From Rhizobium johnstonii 3841 (lineage in GTDB: Bacteria; Pseudomonadota; Alphaproteobacteria; Rhizobiales; Rhizobiaceae): a DNA stretch of 64,000 bases. Shown here piece after piece: positions 1 to 8,906 of the stretch. The notes beneath the pieces are model-generated. The model saw only the letters and a list, made by a program, of their open reading frames with translations, was not told the DNA's origin and ran no database searches. Made by a program: the position numbers and the translations under genes. The number at the start of each line of letters is the position of its first letter. Within the stretch, counting starts at the first letter, position 1. Location: positions 248,001 through 312,000 of the forward strand of contig NC_008384.1 in assembly GCF_000009265.1 (NCBI RefSeq), in the 5' to 3' direction.

Positions 1-110
1 TAGGGCTGGGGATAGAGGGCGGCATAGATGCAGGCCGCCAGAATGAGCACGGAGAATGCCGGCCGCAGCGACAGGATGCGCTGCAATTCGATGCGGCAGG
101 TCGCCAGCAC
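1..110 (-). CDS. ABC-2 type permease, N-terminal part only
   Basis: The reverse strand reads from a GTG at 110 into an open frame that runs off the window edge. The visible 36 residues start VLATCRIELQRILSLRPAF and continue into a hydrophobic stretch, as at the N-terminus of ABC-2 permeases that pair with HlyD proteins. The frame begins 6 bases after the stop of the preceding permease gene, so it is the third gene of the same operon. An upstream in-frame ATA excludes a much earlier ATG. The partner ATPase is not visible and may lie further downstream. Confidence 0.7.
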   Translation of the reverse strand, partial: MLATCRIELQRILSLRPAFSVLILAACIYAALYPQP

Positions 111-115
111 GCCGT

Positions 116-1324
116 TTATCGGGTGGCCTCCCGCAGTGCCGATGCCTCGCGCCTGTTCCTCGATCTCATCGTCTCCAGCCGCAGCACGGTGACGGATGCA
201 AGCAGGACGACGAGGAAGAGCAGCACGAGGATCGGCTTCCACGACAGATCGAGCGGCGTGCCGCGGATCGTCTGGTCGATCCTTGCCATCAGGTACCATG
301 TGCCGGGGATCATCTGGCCGTAATAATAGGCGAAGTCGTTCATCCCAATCCTCGGGAAACCGATGCCCATGAAGCCGAAGGCGGGCGCGGCTAGCAGCGA
401 GCCGATGCTGATGGCGCTCGCCATCGGCCGCAGCAACAGCGCCAGCAGCACGCCGATGAACTGGCTTGCCAGGATAAACAGGGTGCCGGCCATCAGCAGC
501 AGGGCGCGATTGCCGCGCAGCGGCATGTCGAGAAGATCGAAGAGGACCAGATCGGCGATGCCGAGCACGGCGAGAAAGATCAGCGTATAGGGCAGGATCT
601 TGCCCGCCAGCGCCGGCCCCAGCCCGCCGCCCAACCGTCGGAGGATACGCAGCCGGTGGCGGCTCTCGACGTCGAGGCCGAGCGAATAGGCCATCGTCGT
701 GATGATCACCACCTGCAGCACGCTGGGCATCAGGGCGGCAAGAAGGAAATGGGCATAGTTGAGGGTGGGGTTGAAGAGCGGGTTCACCTGTACCGGAACG
801 GGAGCGAGAGCGGCCTGTGCGGCGTCGACCGGCTCTCCCTGGGCGGTGCGCAACGACAATCTGATGCCCGCAGCCACCGTCGGCACGGCGGCGTTGACGC
901 CACGCAGCACCAGATTGCCGGTCGTCATCGTCTGGCTGTTGTAGAAGAACACCACTTCCGGCCGGCGGCCGGACAATACGTCGCGCTCGAGATTGCGCGG
1001 GAGCATCAGCAAGCCGTGAACCTCGCCGGAGAGGATGAGCTGCCGGCCTTCGGCGAGGTCGCTGACGGCAAGCGCGACCGACGTATCCTGGCTGGCGTCG
1101 ACCATGCGGATGATCTGGCGCGACAGATTGGTGCCGTCCTGATCGAGCACGGCGATCGGCAGGCGGGTTGCCAGACCTGCGCTGAAAACCGCAGCCAGAA
1201 GGCCCATCAGCAGCAGTGGCAGGACCGTCGTCAGGAACAGGAGGAACGGCCGGCGGCGAAACCAGTGGAACTCCCGTGCGAAGACGAGAAGGAAACCCGG
1301 GTGCACGCGCCCGCGCGGCGTCAT
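116..1324 (-). CDS. ABC-2 type transporter permease
   Basis: This 402-residue inner-membrane protein has the layout of the YhhJ/YbhR-type ABC-2 permeases: one N-terminal membrane helix (about residues 25-50), a large periplasmic domain (about 50-180, containing IAVLDQDGTNLSRQI), then five C-terminal helices ending in a basic tail. Such proteins form a heterodimeric channel with a second permease and work with an ATPase and a HlyD-type fusion protein in drug or envelope-component export. It starts with ATG one base beyond the HlyD stop (TGA-A-ATG), so translation is probably coupled. The substrate cannot be told from the sequence. Confidence 0.85.
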   Translation of the reverse strand: MTPRGRVHPGFLLVFAREFHWFRRRPFLLFLTTVLPLLLMGLLAAVFSAGLATRLPIAVLDQDGTNLSRQIIRMVDASQDTSVALAVSDLAEGRQLILSGEVHGLLMLPRNLERDVLSGRRPEVVFFYNSQTMTTGNLVLRGVNAAVPTVAAGIRLSLRTAQGEPVDAAQAALAPVPVQVNPLFNPTLNYAHFLLAALMPSVLQVVIITTMAYSLGLDVESRHRLRILRRLGGGLGPALAGKILPYTLIFLAVLGIADLVLFDLLDMPLRGNRALLLMAGTLFILASQFIGVLLALLLRPMASAISIGSLLAAPAFGFMGIGFPRIGMNDFAYYYGQMIPGTWYLMARIDQTIRGTPLDLSWKPILVLLFLVVLLASVTVLRLETMRSRNRREASALREATR

Positions 1325-1325
1325 T

Positions 1326-2306
1326 TCAACGCTCCGACCAGGCGGCGATGACGCTCATGCCGGGCCGCAGGCCGTCCACCGCTTTTACCGGAACGGCGCG
1401 CACCTCGAACGTCCTGAGATCGAAATCGCCGGTCGCCCGCGTCGCCCGCCAGGTCGCGTACTGTCCCTGTGCATTGATCATGGTCACCTTGACCGCGATC
1501 TTGTCGGGGCCGATTGCCGGCACGGCGACATCGAAATTGTCCCCGACCTTCAGGCCCTTCAGCAGATCCTCGCGCAGGTTGAACGTGAACCAGGGGTTCT
1601 GGAGATCGATAATCGAAAAGAGTGGCGCGCCGGCGCTGAAATTCTCGCCGAGTTCGGCAACCCGCGTCGTGACCTGCCCGGAGATCGGCGCATGGATCGT
1701 CAACTCGGAAACATTGACCTGCTGCTGATCGAGCGAGGCGCGCGTCTGTTCCACCTGCGCGGCGGCAAGCGCCTTCTCCTCCTTGCTGGAGCCGGCGACC
1801 GCTAGCCGCACATTGGCCTCGGCGGATTCGCGCTTGCGAATCGCTGCTTCAAGATTGCGGGCCGCCTGGTCCGCCTGAGCTTGGGTCGAGGCGCCGGTGG
1901 TGATCAGCCTGGCCTGACGCGCAGACTCTTCCTGGTAGAGGGTCACATCCGCGACGGGCGCAGCAAGTTCGGCGTTGGCGGCATCGATCGTCTCGGGACG
2001 CGTGCTGTTGACACGGGCAAGATCGGCTTGCGAAACGGAAAGGGCGGCTTGTGACATATGAAGTGCCGCCGTCAGTTCGGGGCTTTCAAGCGCGGCGATG
2101 ACACTGCCCGCCTCGACATTGTCGCCGACATCGACATTGAGCTTGGCAATACGGCCGGAGACACGCGGGCTGATATCGACCCGATTGGCGGAGACCTCGC
2201 CTTGGACGATGAGCGGCGGCGGGCGTGTTGCAAACCAGAGCAGGATGCCGAGTGCTGCCAGAACCGCCATGGCGATCATTGGCCGAAGAATTCTGGAAGC
2301 TGTCAT
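1326..2306 (-). CDS. HlyD/EmrA-family membrane fusion protein
   Basis: The product (326 residues from the preferred ATG at 2306, preceded by AAGGGAAAG) has a single N-terminal membrane anchor (about residues 7-25), a lipoyl-like half motif (GRIAKLNVDVGDNVEAGSVI), a long alpha-helical hairpin rich in Ala, Gln and Glu (about 75-190), the second lipoyl half (ISGQVTTRVAELGENFSAG) and a beta-barrel domain. It spans the periplasm and links the ABC-2 permeases downstream to an outer-membrane channel. A longer open frame to 2369 exists but lacks a comparable ribosome site and would add a non-hydrophobic leader. It is the first gene of the operon. Confidence 0.88.
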   Translation of the reverse strand: MTASRILRPMIAMAVLAALGILLWFATRPPPLIVQGEVSANRVDISPRVSGRIAKLNVDVGDNVEAGSVIAALESPELTAALHMSQAALSVSQADLARVNSTRPETIDAANAELAAPVADVTLYQEESARQARLITTGASTQAQADQAARNLEAAIRKRESAEANVRLAVAGSSKEEKALAAAQVEQTRASLDQQQVNVSELTIHAPISGQVTTRVAELGENFSAGAPLFSIIDLQNPWFTFNLREDLLKGLKVGDNFDVAVPAIGPDKIAVKVTMINAQGQYATWRATRATGDFDLRTFEVRAVPVKAVDGLRPGMSVIAAWSER

Positions 2307-2626
2307 GACCCACTTTCCCTTGCCGAATGACGTCGCCCGGATGCATTTGGAAGACTGGTAGGTCAGCATTGCCGGTCGCTACAGAGATGTCAAATGACTG
2401 TTTCTATGTAACAACCGGTCTGTTCGGCGAGGGTCTTGCAACCTTTACCCGAGGGAGGGTGTGGGCCTCGCCCGCGCGCCCTTGTCCTGTTCGAAATCTC
2501 CGGCGACGTACAGTTCCGCACACAATGGAGTGGCACGAACGCCGAGATTTCTCGTTGTTTTGACCAAGCGGCTCAACCTCATCTTGGTGGCGCCCCATCC
2601 TTGCGGCGCCACAAGCGCTTGAGCGC
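2307..2626. other. Intergenic region upstream of the HlyD operon
   Basis: No convincing gene is visible. Several short frames on both strands lack ribosome sites and recognisable content. The promoter of the HlyD/permease operon must lie here, because the gene before it (a dehydrogenase in the same direction) ends at 2726 with a palindromic repeat between them. Confidence 0.5.
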
Positions 2627-2715
2627 TTACAGCGCCGCGCGTCCTTTAGACGCACGGCGCTGTAACACTTTCAATCCTCACATTGTTACTTTCCGAAAAT
2701 CGAATCCGATTTCGG
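2627..2715. repeat. Double-palindrome intergenic repeat (rhizobial type)
   Basis: Two palindromes stand just after the dehydrogenase stop. The first pairs TTACAGCGCCG (2627-2637) with CGGCGCTGTAA (2655-2665). The second pairs CCGAAAATCG (2693-2702) with CGATTTCGG (2707-2715). The arrangement resembles intergenic mosaic elements scattered through Rhizobium genomes, and the first hairpin could also act as a transcription barrier for the dehydrogenase gene. Confidence 0.65.
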
Positions 2716-2725
2716 GCCGATGTGC

Positions 2726-5287
2726 TTAGCTGCGCGGCTTCAGATTTTCGGGGTCGTAGATCGGCTTGTACCCGACGCCGACAACCTCGACCGGATAAGT
2801 CTCGGCAAAATACTCGACATTCAGCCTGCGTCCGACCTGGCAATGCGACCAGGGCAGATAGGCCAAGGCGATGTTCTTTCCGACCGTTGGGCCGTAGGCG
2901 ACCGAGGTCGTGTAGGACCGACGGCCAAGCTCGTCGACCAGAACCTCTCCCGTTGAGGGATCGATAACCGGCATGCTGCCGACGGGATAACGCTTCACGC
3001 CCGATTTGTCGGTGTTCTCGGTCATCACAAGGGTGCAGAGCATGGCTGGCTGGTGCTCGCGCGCCTTGTATTCCAGATGTTTTGCCTTGCCGCGGAAATC
3101 GGCTTCCTTGACCTTCGGACGGGCAAGATCGGCTTCGATCAGGTTGTACTGGGTCAGGAGATCGGCGTTCTGAAGGCGCAGGCTCTTTTCCATGCGGCGC
3201 GAGTTTGCATAGGTCTCGACGCCGAAGGCCATCACGCCGGTCGAGCGGAGCGCATCCCAGACGGCGAGGCCGTCTTCGTACTTCATGTGCAGTTCCCAGC
3301 CCTGCTCGCCGACATAGGAGATGCGGAAGGCGGTGATGGGCTTACCGGCGATTTCGATCGGCTTGATCGCCGCAAAGGCGAAGTTTTCCTGATCGAGCCC
3401 GGCCGGATCGGCCACGGCCTTCTTCAGCGTGTCGCGCGCGTTCGGACCCCAGATGCCGATCGTCACGAATTTTTCCGAGACGTCGGTGATGGTCACGTCA
3501 AGGCCGCGGTCTTCGGCGACGCGCTTCATATAGTGCAGGTCGCGCGGGCCGGCATCGGCGCCGTTGACGAGGCGGCATCGATCAGCCATGCGGAAGACGG
3601 TGAAGTCAGCGCGGACCATGCCTTCGTCGTCGAGGAAGTGGGTGTAAATGCCCTTGCCGATGTTGGCATCGCCGCCGACCTTGGCGGCGCACAGCCATTC
3701 CATCAGCTCGACATGGTCAGGTCCCTCGATATCGACCATGTGGAAGTGGCTGAGATTGACGATGCCGCAATCCTCGCTCATTGCCAGATGCTCGGCATTC
3801 GACACGCGCCAGAAATGGCGGCTGTCCCATTCATTCTCGCGGACCGGGACGCGGTCGGCGTATTTCTCCAGAAGGTGCTCGTTGGCGGCGTAGCCGTGCG
3901 CACGTTCCCAGCCGCCAAGTTCCATGAAGTAGCCGCCAAGCTCCTTTTCGCGCTCGTAGAAGGGCGAGCGTTTGGCGTTGCGGCCGGATGCATAGGGTTC
4001 GCGGGTGTGAACAGCCGGGAAATAGATCTTCTGGGCGGCTTCGTAGCAGCGGCCCTCGATGAACTCTTCCGTCAACTGATGCGGATAGAAGCGGGCGTAG
4101 TCGATGCTGTTGTGATCGATCTCGGTACGGCCATCGGTCATCCAGTCGGCGATCAGCTTGCCATAGCCTGGGCCGTCCTTGACCCAGATGGCAACGCAAT
4201 ACCAGAGACCGCGCACCTTCTGGCTCTCGCCGCAGGATGCGCCGCCGCCGGCCGATACTTGCAGCAGGCCGTTGAAGGAGTGACCTTCGTTATAGCCGAG
4301 TTCGCCGAGGATCGGCGTCAGTTCCATGGCGCGCTCGAGTGGCTCGATGATCTGTTCCATCTCGAGATCGCGCTGCGAGGGCGAAAGGCGCGCTTCGTGT
4401 TTTTCGAGAAGATCGCGCGGATGGCACATGCGTGGATTGGTCGTTTCGTAATAGCCCCACTCGATCTGGCCGCCCTCCGTCGTCGCCGGGTCGCCGGTAT
4501 CGCGCATATAGGCGGAGTTGCCCTGGTCGCGCAGCAGCGGGAAGCCGATTTCCTTGCCGGTGCCTTCGAATTCATTATACGGACCGAAGAAGGTGAGCGG
4601 GTGGTCGACCGGCATGACTGGCAGGTCTTCGCCGACCATCTCCGCGATCAGGCGCCCCCAGAGGCCGGCGCAGACGATGACGTGGTCGGCCATGATCGTG
4701 CCGCGATGGGTGACGACGCCCTTGATGCGACCGCCTTCGACGATCAGCGACTTCGCCGGCGTGTTGCCGAACACCTTAAGCTTGCCGGCCTTTTCGGCGG
4801 CATCGACCAGCTTGCCGGCAACGGTCTGCGAGCGCGGAATGACGAGGCCGGCATCCGGATCGTAAAGGCCGCCCATCACCTGATCTTCCTCGATCAGCGG
4901 GAACTTCTCCTTGATCTCGGAAGGGCTGACATAATGAGCGCGCGTGCCGAAAGCGCGTGCCGAGGATAGCTTGCGCTTGATTTCCTCCATCCAGGAATCG
5001 TCGCCGGTGCGCGCCACTTCGAGGCCGCCGATGCGGGCGTAGTGGCCCATCTTCTCGTAGAAATCGATCGAATATTGCGTGGTCCAGACCGACAGATAGT
5101 CGTGGCTCGTGGTGTAACAGAAGTCCGAGGCATGGGCTGTCGAGCCGATATCGGTCGGGATGCCCGACTTATCGATGCCGACGATGTCGTCCCATCCCCG
5201 CTCGACGAGATGATGCGCGATGGAGGCGCCGACGATACCGCCGAGCCCGATGATGACGACCTTTGCCTTTTCCGGAAATGCTGCCAC
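2726..5287 (-). CDS. FAD-dependent demethylating dehydrogenase with GcvT domain (dimethylglycine/sarcosine dehydrogenase-like)
   Basis: The 853-residue protein has an N-terminal FAD-binding Rossmann motif (VIIGLGGIVGASIAHHLVERG region, residues 11-31), a DAO-type oxidoreductase domain to about residue 390, a linker domain, and a C-terminal GcvT/aminomethyltransferase-like half from about residue 450 (MSEDCGIVNLSHFHMV). This is the architecture of dimethylglycine and sarcosine dehydrogenases, which oxidise N-methyl amines and hand the one-carbon unit to tetrahydrofolate. Substrate preference within the family cannot be read here. The region corresponding to the usual flavin-attachment His reads GSTAHASDF, so covalent linkage is unproven. 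It is transcribed alone; the 358 bases upstream hold the promoter. Confidence 0.85.
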   Translation of the reverse strand: MAAFPEKAKVVIIGLGGIVGASIAHHLVERGWDDIVGIDKSGIPTDIGSTAHASDFCYTTSHDYLSVWTTQYSIDFYEKMGHYARIGGLEVARTGDDSWMEEIKRKLSSARAFGTRAHYVSPSEIKEKFPLIEEDQVMGGLYDPDAGLVIPRSQTVAGKLVDAAEKAGKLKVFGNTPAKSLIVEGGRIKGVVTHRGTIMADHVIVCAGLWGRLIAEMVGEDLPVMPVDHPLTFFGPYNEFEGTGKEIGFPLLRDQGNSAYMRDTGDPATTEGGQIEWGYYETTNPRMCHPRDLLEKHEARLSPSQRDLEMEQIIEPLERAMELTPILGELGYNEGHSFNGLLQVSAGGGASCGESQKVRGLWYCVAIWVKDGPGYGKLIADWMTDGRTEIDHNSIDYARFYPHQLTEEFIEGRCYEAAQKIYFPAVHTREPYASGRNAKRSPFYEREKELGGYFMELGGWERAHGYAANEHLLEKYADRVPVRENEWDSRHFWRVSNAEHLAMSEDCGIVNLSHFHMVDIEGPDHVELMEWLCAAKVGGDANIGKGIYTHFLDDEGMVRADFTVFRMADRCRLVNGADAGPRDLHYMKRVAEDRGLDVTITDVSEKFVTIGIWGPNARDTLKKAVADPAGLDQENFAFAAIKPIEIAGKPITAFRISYVGEQGWELHMKYEDGLAVWDALRSTGVMAFGVETYANSRRMEKSLRLQNADLLTQYNLIEADLARPKVKEADFRGKAKHLEYKAREHQPAMLCTLVMTENTDKSGVKRYPVGSMPVIDPSTGEVLVDELGRRSYTTSVAYGPTVGKNIALAYLPWSHCQVGRRLNVEYFAETYPVEVVGVGYKPIYDPENLKPRS

Positions 5288-5645
5288 GTGCTGTTCCTTC
5301 TATTTATCGCACGAATTAAAATGCCCTAACCGCGCTTGACGTACGCTTCGCGCGTGAGATGCAGGAGCCATGTCAGCCTGGTAAGGAGTGTCACATTTGC
5401 CGAAGCAGCGGAACCCCCCGACCGCTCCGCATGGAAGCTGCGATGAGGGTATTATGCATAAGGCGCGTGATCGTCATTGGTCCTACGCCGCCTAGTAACG
5501 GCGTAATTGCGCCAGTCCGGATCGAGGCGGCGAGGCAACCGCAAAACAGCGCCGGCACTGCTGCGATCCGTCCCGCATCGAACGGTCTGGCAATGACTGG
5601 CGGCGATCGGATATGGCGAGCCCTTGCGGCTAGCTTGTCCTTGGC
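5288..5645. other. Intergenic region, nothing recognised
   Basis: This stretch lies between the dehydrogenase start and the stop of a small minus-strand operon. Open frames here have no recognisable content or ribosome sites. It should contain the dehydrogenase promoter. Confidence 0.4.
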
Positions 5646-5885
5646 TCAGGGCGCTGAAATCGCCTTGAGCCGGTCGATGTCCACCAGCACGATGTCTTCC
5701 GAAACAGGCTCGCGATTGTGCAAACGGAACCATTCTGCCGCTTCGCGCACGCGGTCGCCATGCGGCGATGGATAAGCGCCAAGTCCGAGAACCCATTCCC
5801 GCACGGTCTCGCGCTCCATCCGCCCGGCCCGGTATCGATCGCAGACGGTTTTCGCCGATGCGACGAGATCATTGATGCTTTTCAC
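5646..5885 (-). CDS. Small conserved-looking hypothetical protein
   Basis: A 79-residue charged protein beginning MKSINDLVASAKTVC with no membrane segment or signal. It has mostly helical character and many Arg, Glu and Asp residues. It is the last gene of a three-gene minus-strand group headed by an XRE regulator and starts 9 bases after its neighbour's stop. I do not recognise the family. Co-transcription with a Cro/C1-type regulator suggests a regulatory or toxin-antitoxin-like accessory role, but nothing in the sequence proves this. Confidence 0.6.
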   Translation of the reverse strand: MKSINDLVASAKTVCDRYRAGRMERETVREWVLGLGAYPSPHGDRVREAAEWFRLHNREPVSEDIVLVDIDRLKAISAP

Positions 5886-5894
5886 GGGATACCC

Positions 5895-6158
5895 TCAATG
5901 CACGGATGGCTCTTCGTCTTCGAGAAACGATCGAATGCCGTCGCGCGCGACCACGGCCAGGAATTCGTCGAAGGCATCCCGGTCAGTCGCAAATGGCTCG
6001 TCCCAGCGGATCAGATCTTCCGCCTGCGTGACCACTTCCATCGTCCAGTCTTCATTGCTGCCCGATGTGCGGAAGATATCGACGAGTACGGTGATCCCGT
6101 CATCGGTGAATTCTCCTGCCAGTTCGGAGTGTTCGAGCTTTTCTTTTTTCACCATCAT
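5895..6158 (-). CDS. Small acidic hypothetical protein
   Basis: An 87-residue, strongly acidic protein (MMVKKEKLEHSELAGEF start, DEEPSVH end). The tandem ATG codons follow directly on the TGA of the XRE gene, so the two are translationally coupled. A central stretch (ITVLVDIFR) could form a beta strand. I do not recognise it. It could be a small partner of the upstream regulator. Confidence 0.6.
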   Translation of the reverse strand: MMVKKEKLEHSELAGEFTDDGITVLVDIFRTSGSNEDWTMEVVTQAEDLIRWDEPFATDRDAFDEFLAVVARDGIRSFLEDEEPSVH

Positions 6159-6479
6159 TCAGCCACCTGCACCGGGCGGTGCGTCGTTTTTGAGATATTC
6201 TTCATATTGAACCGTCTCGGTCTCATTCGTGTCGATCGAGGCATCGGCGCGTTTTGCCAGGCGAACGCCCGCACCCCCGCCATTTTCGGGGATGAAAATC
6301 ACACCTGCACCTTCCAGGGCGTGCTTCATATCCTGAAGCGTTCGTTCGTAGGGAGAGCGCTTGCCGGCCTCGAAATTAGCGATCGTCGCCTTGGCGACTT
6401 TCGAGGCCGAAGACAGATCGTCCTGAGACCATGCCAAAAGGGCACGAGCAGCGCGGCATTGAGCGGAAGATAGACACAA
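6159..6479 (-). CDS. XRE-family (Cro/C1 HTH) transcriptional regulator
   Basis: The 106-residue protein carries a helix-turn-helix of the Cro/C1 type at about residues 8-62: RAARALLAWSQDDLSSAS, followed by ATIANFEAGKRSPYERTL. A short conserved tail (GAGVIFIPENGGGAGVRL) is typical of a group of small alphaproteobacterial XRE regulators. The only possible start is a TTG at 6479, with AAGG about 8 bases upstream. It heads a three-gene operon and is divergent from the methyltransferase gene at 6730; the 250-base AT-rich spacer presumably holds both promoters and its own operator. Confidence 0.85.
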   Translation of the reverse strand: MCLSSAQCRAARALLAWSQDDLSSASKVAKATIANFEAGKRSPYERTLQDMKHALEGAGVIFIPENGGGAGVRLAKRADASIDTNETETVQYEEYLKNDAPPGAGG

Positions 6480-6729
6480 AACAATAACCTTGCATCAAAA
6501 GTGTGATTCTGCCTCGGGGAGATTTTATTGAAAACGTAATCTCGATACAAGCGACGATGAGAGCAGGTGCATGACGGCACAGCATGTTGTGAGCCCTGGA
6601 ATGGGCACGCCTATTCCATTCTTTCGACCTTTAATACTCGACGCTCATCTATCGAACGACCAAGTTGATTGACTGAATATTATTAAAGTCTAATTTAACT
6701 TACCTTTATCACGCACCCGGGAGGTAACA

Positions 6730-7791
6730 ATGCGTGAGCCAGATATGCAAAAACTCGATGCGCTTGTCGGTCGTCTTGTTGGGGACGTCGGCGCCGCCAT
6801 GTCAGGGGCCCTGGTCGTGCTTGGCGACCAGGTCGGAATCTACAAGGCAATGGCCGACGGAACGCCGATGAGCGTCCAGGATCTTGCCAAGAAGACAGGG
6901 ATAAAGGAGCGATATCTCAGGGAATGGCTGAGCGCCCAGGCGGCCGCGGACTATGTCGCCTACGATGAAAAGACCGATCGTTTCAGCCTGACGCCTGAGC
7001 AGGCGATGGTGTTTGCCGAGGAAAACAGCCCCGCCTTCTTCGTCGGCGCCTTCGAGGTCGTCCAATCCATGTGGATGGACGAGCCCAAGGTCGCCGATGC
7101 CTTCCGGACCGGCAAGGGTCTCGGCTGGCACGAGCACAGCACCTGCCTCTTTCGCGGAACCGAGCGGTTCTTTCGTCCGGGCTATAACAGCCATCTCGTC
7201 AATGAATGGATTCCGGCCCTTGGCGGGGTCGAAGAAAAGCTCAAGACCGGCGCCAGTGTCGCCGATGTCGGCTGCGGTCATGGGGCATCGACCATCCTGA
7301 TGGCGCAGGCCTATCCCGCCTCCCGCTTTACCGGCTTCGACTATCACGGCCCGTCGATCGAAAGAGCAAAGGCCGCCGCGAAAGATGCGGGTGTATCGGA
7401 CCGCGTGACCTTCGAGCAGGGCTCTGCGGCGGAATTTCCGGGGCGCGGCTATGACATGGTCGCCATGTTCGACTGCCTTCACGACATGGGCGATCCGGTC
7501 GGCGCCGGCCGGCATGTCAAGGAAACGCTTGGGCCGAACGGGACGTGGCTGATCGTCGAGCCCTTTGCTCATGACCATCTCAAGGACAATCTCAACCCGG
7601 TCGGCCGCGTCTATTACGGCGCGTCGACGATGATCTGCACGCCGGCGTCACTCTCCCAGGAGGTGGGGCTCGGGCTCGGCGCGCAGGCCGGAGAAATGAA
7701 GCTTCGAAAGGTCGCGCTCGACGCCGGGTTCACGCATTTCCGGCGCGCCACGGAAACGCCGTTCAACATGGTGTTTGAGGTCCGGGCCTGA
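6730..7791 (+). CDS. Class I SAM-dependent methyltransferase with winged-helix N-terminus
   Basis: The 353-residue protein has an N-terminal winged-helix-like domain (about residues 20-95, with LAKKTGIKERYLREWLSAQ) and a Rossmann methyltransferase domain whose SAM-binding motif I reads VADVGCGHGAS near residues 177-187, followed by FTGFDYHGPSIERAK and DMVAMFDCLHDMGDP. This layout is shared with O-methyltransferase-like proteins acting on small molecules in the cytosol; the substrate is unknown. A strong ribosome site (GGGAGGT) precedes the ATG. It is monocistronic and divergent from the XRE operon. Confidence 0.85.
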   Translation: MREPDMQKLDALVGRLVGDVGAAMSGALVVLGDQVGIYKAMADGTPMSVQDLAKKTGIKERYLREWLSAQAAADYVAYDEKTDRFSLTPEQAMVFAEENSPAFFVGAFEVVQSMWMDEPKVADAFRTGKGLGWHEHSTCLFRGTERFFRPGYNSHLVNEWIPALGGVEEKLKTGASVADVGCGHGASTILMAQAYPASRFTGFDYHGPSIERAKAAAKDAGVSDRVTFEQGSAAEFPGRGYDMVAMFDCLHDMGDPVGAGRHVKETLGPNGTWLIVEPFAHDHLKDNLNPVGRVYYGASTMICTPASLSQEVGLGLGAQAGEMKLRKVALDAGFTHFRRATETPFNMVFEVRA

Positions 7792-7820
7792 AGCCAAGGT
7801 CCGGCAATCGGGACGACCAG

Positions 7821-8696
7821 CTATCGCAGCTTGCCGATGCTGGCATACATGCCCGTCGTGCGGAATTCGGTGGGATTGGTGCCGTAGACGCGGCGGAAGA
7901 CCTTGGAGAAATAGTTGGGGTCCTCGAAGCCGCACATGATGGCGACCTCCTTGACCGGCAGGAAGTCGGCCTTGGTCAGAAGTTTGACGGCGCGCTGCAG
8001 GCGCTGCTGCAGCACGAATTCGGCCGGCGGCATGCCCTCGCTCTCGGCAAAGCTGCGCGAGAAATGCGCGCGGCTGAGGCCGACGATGCCGGCAAGCTCG
8101 CTGACCGGCAGCGGCTTTTCGAGATTGGCGTTGATATGGTCGATTACCGGCTGCATCACGCTGAGTTCGGCGGCAAAGGCCGGCGAGCCGAAGACGTCGT
8201 CATAAAGAGCCATCGCCGCTTCATAGGCGATTGCCGAGGCCGCACCCGGCGATGTCGCGCCCTTGACCAGGCGCAGGCTGCAATCGGCGAGATGATCGAT
8301 GGTCGAGGGCTGCAGCTTCAGCACCGGGCCGGCGGTCGACAGCACCATCTGGTGGATGCGCAGCGTTTCCTCGCCATTCATCGAGATCCAGAAATATTCC
8401 CAGCGGTCGCCTTTCTCCAGCCAGTAGCGATGATTGTGCGGCACCAGGACGAGCAGCGTGTCGCCGCCCTGAAGACGATAGTTGCGGTGCTGGTAGCGCA
8501 ACTGGCCGCTGCCGCTGATCGTGTGCTGCAGCACGGTGAAGGGGGTCTGGCCGCGCCGGCGGCCGTCCCAGTCATAGGTCTCGTTCTCACGCACTTCATA
8601 GCCGGCGCTGGTCGGCATGGCGTGCAATCGCTGGCGGCCGCGGGGCAGCGAAACCGTCCTCATCGACTGTCCGTTGGCGATCAAATCCTGCAGCAC
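7821..8696 (-). CDS. agpT: AraC-family activator of alpha-galactoside genes (AgpT-like)
   Basis: An N-terminal cupin-like sugar-sensing domain precedes two C-terminal helix-turn-helix motifs (LPVSELAGIVGLSRAHFSRS and VKEVAIMCGFEDPNYFSKVF). I prefer the GTG at 8696, because AGGGG sits 7 bases upstream; an ATG at 8663 is an alternative, and a longer frame to 8846 lacks support. It is divergent from the GH4 galactosidase gene. In Sinorhizobium meliloti an AraC-like activator, AgpT, lies beside the agp/aga genes and is needed for their induction by alpha-galactosides, so this is its likely counterpart. The name rests on gene order and family, not on alignment. Confidence 0.8.
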   Translation of the reverse strand: MLQDLIANGQSMRTVSLPRGRQRLHAMPTSAGYEVRENETYDWDGRRRGQTPFTVLQHTISGSGQLRYQHRNYRLQGGDTLLVLVPHNHRYWLEKGDRWEYFWISMNGEETLRIHQMVLSTAGPVLKLQPSTIDHLADCSLRLVKGATSPGAASAIAYEAAMALYDDVFGSPAFAAELSVMQPVIDHINANLEKPLPVSELAGIVGLSRAHFSRSFAESEGMPPAEFVLQQRLQRAVKLLTKADFLPVKEVAIMCGFEDPNYFSKVFRRVYGTNPTEFRTTGMYASIGKLR

Positions 8697-8906
8697 AAAA
8701 TTACCCCTGAAAGCATAATCCTTCTCTGGTCGCCCTGTCGATTTCGGGCATAATCCCCGCCGACAAGAGGAAGAGACCACGGCCGACAGAGCGGCCGGGA
8801 GGAAAAAGGCAGATTTTACGGTGTTTTCAGCCACATGCGTCGGCATGCGGCCTGATCCTCCATGGCCTTCTTTTCCTTAGCATTTGATTGGGTCGAGGTG
8901 AAGATC

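Noticed and set aside
3053..4969. Long plus-strand open frame (638 codons) opposite the FAD dehydrogenase
   Set aside because: It is antisense to a clear family member, rich in Ala/Asp/Gly and without a recognisable domain or ribosome site; high-GC genes often leave such mirror frames open.
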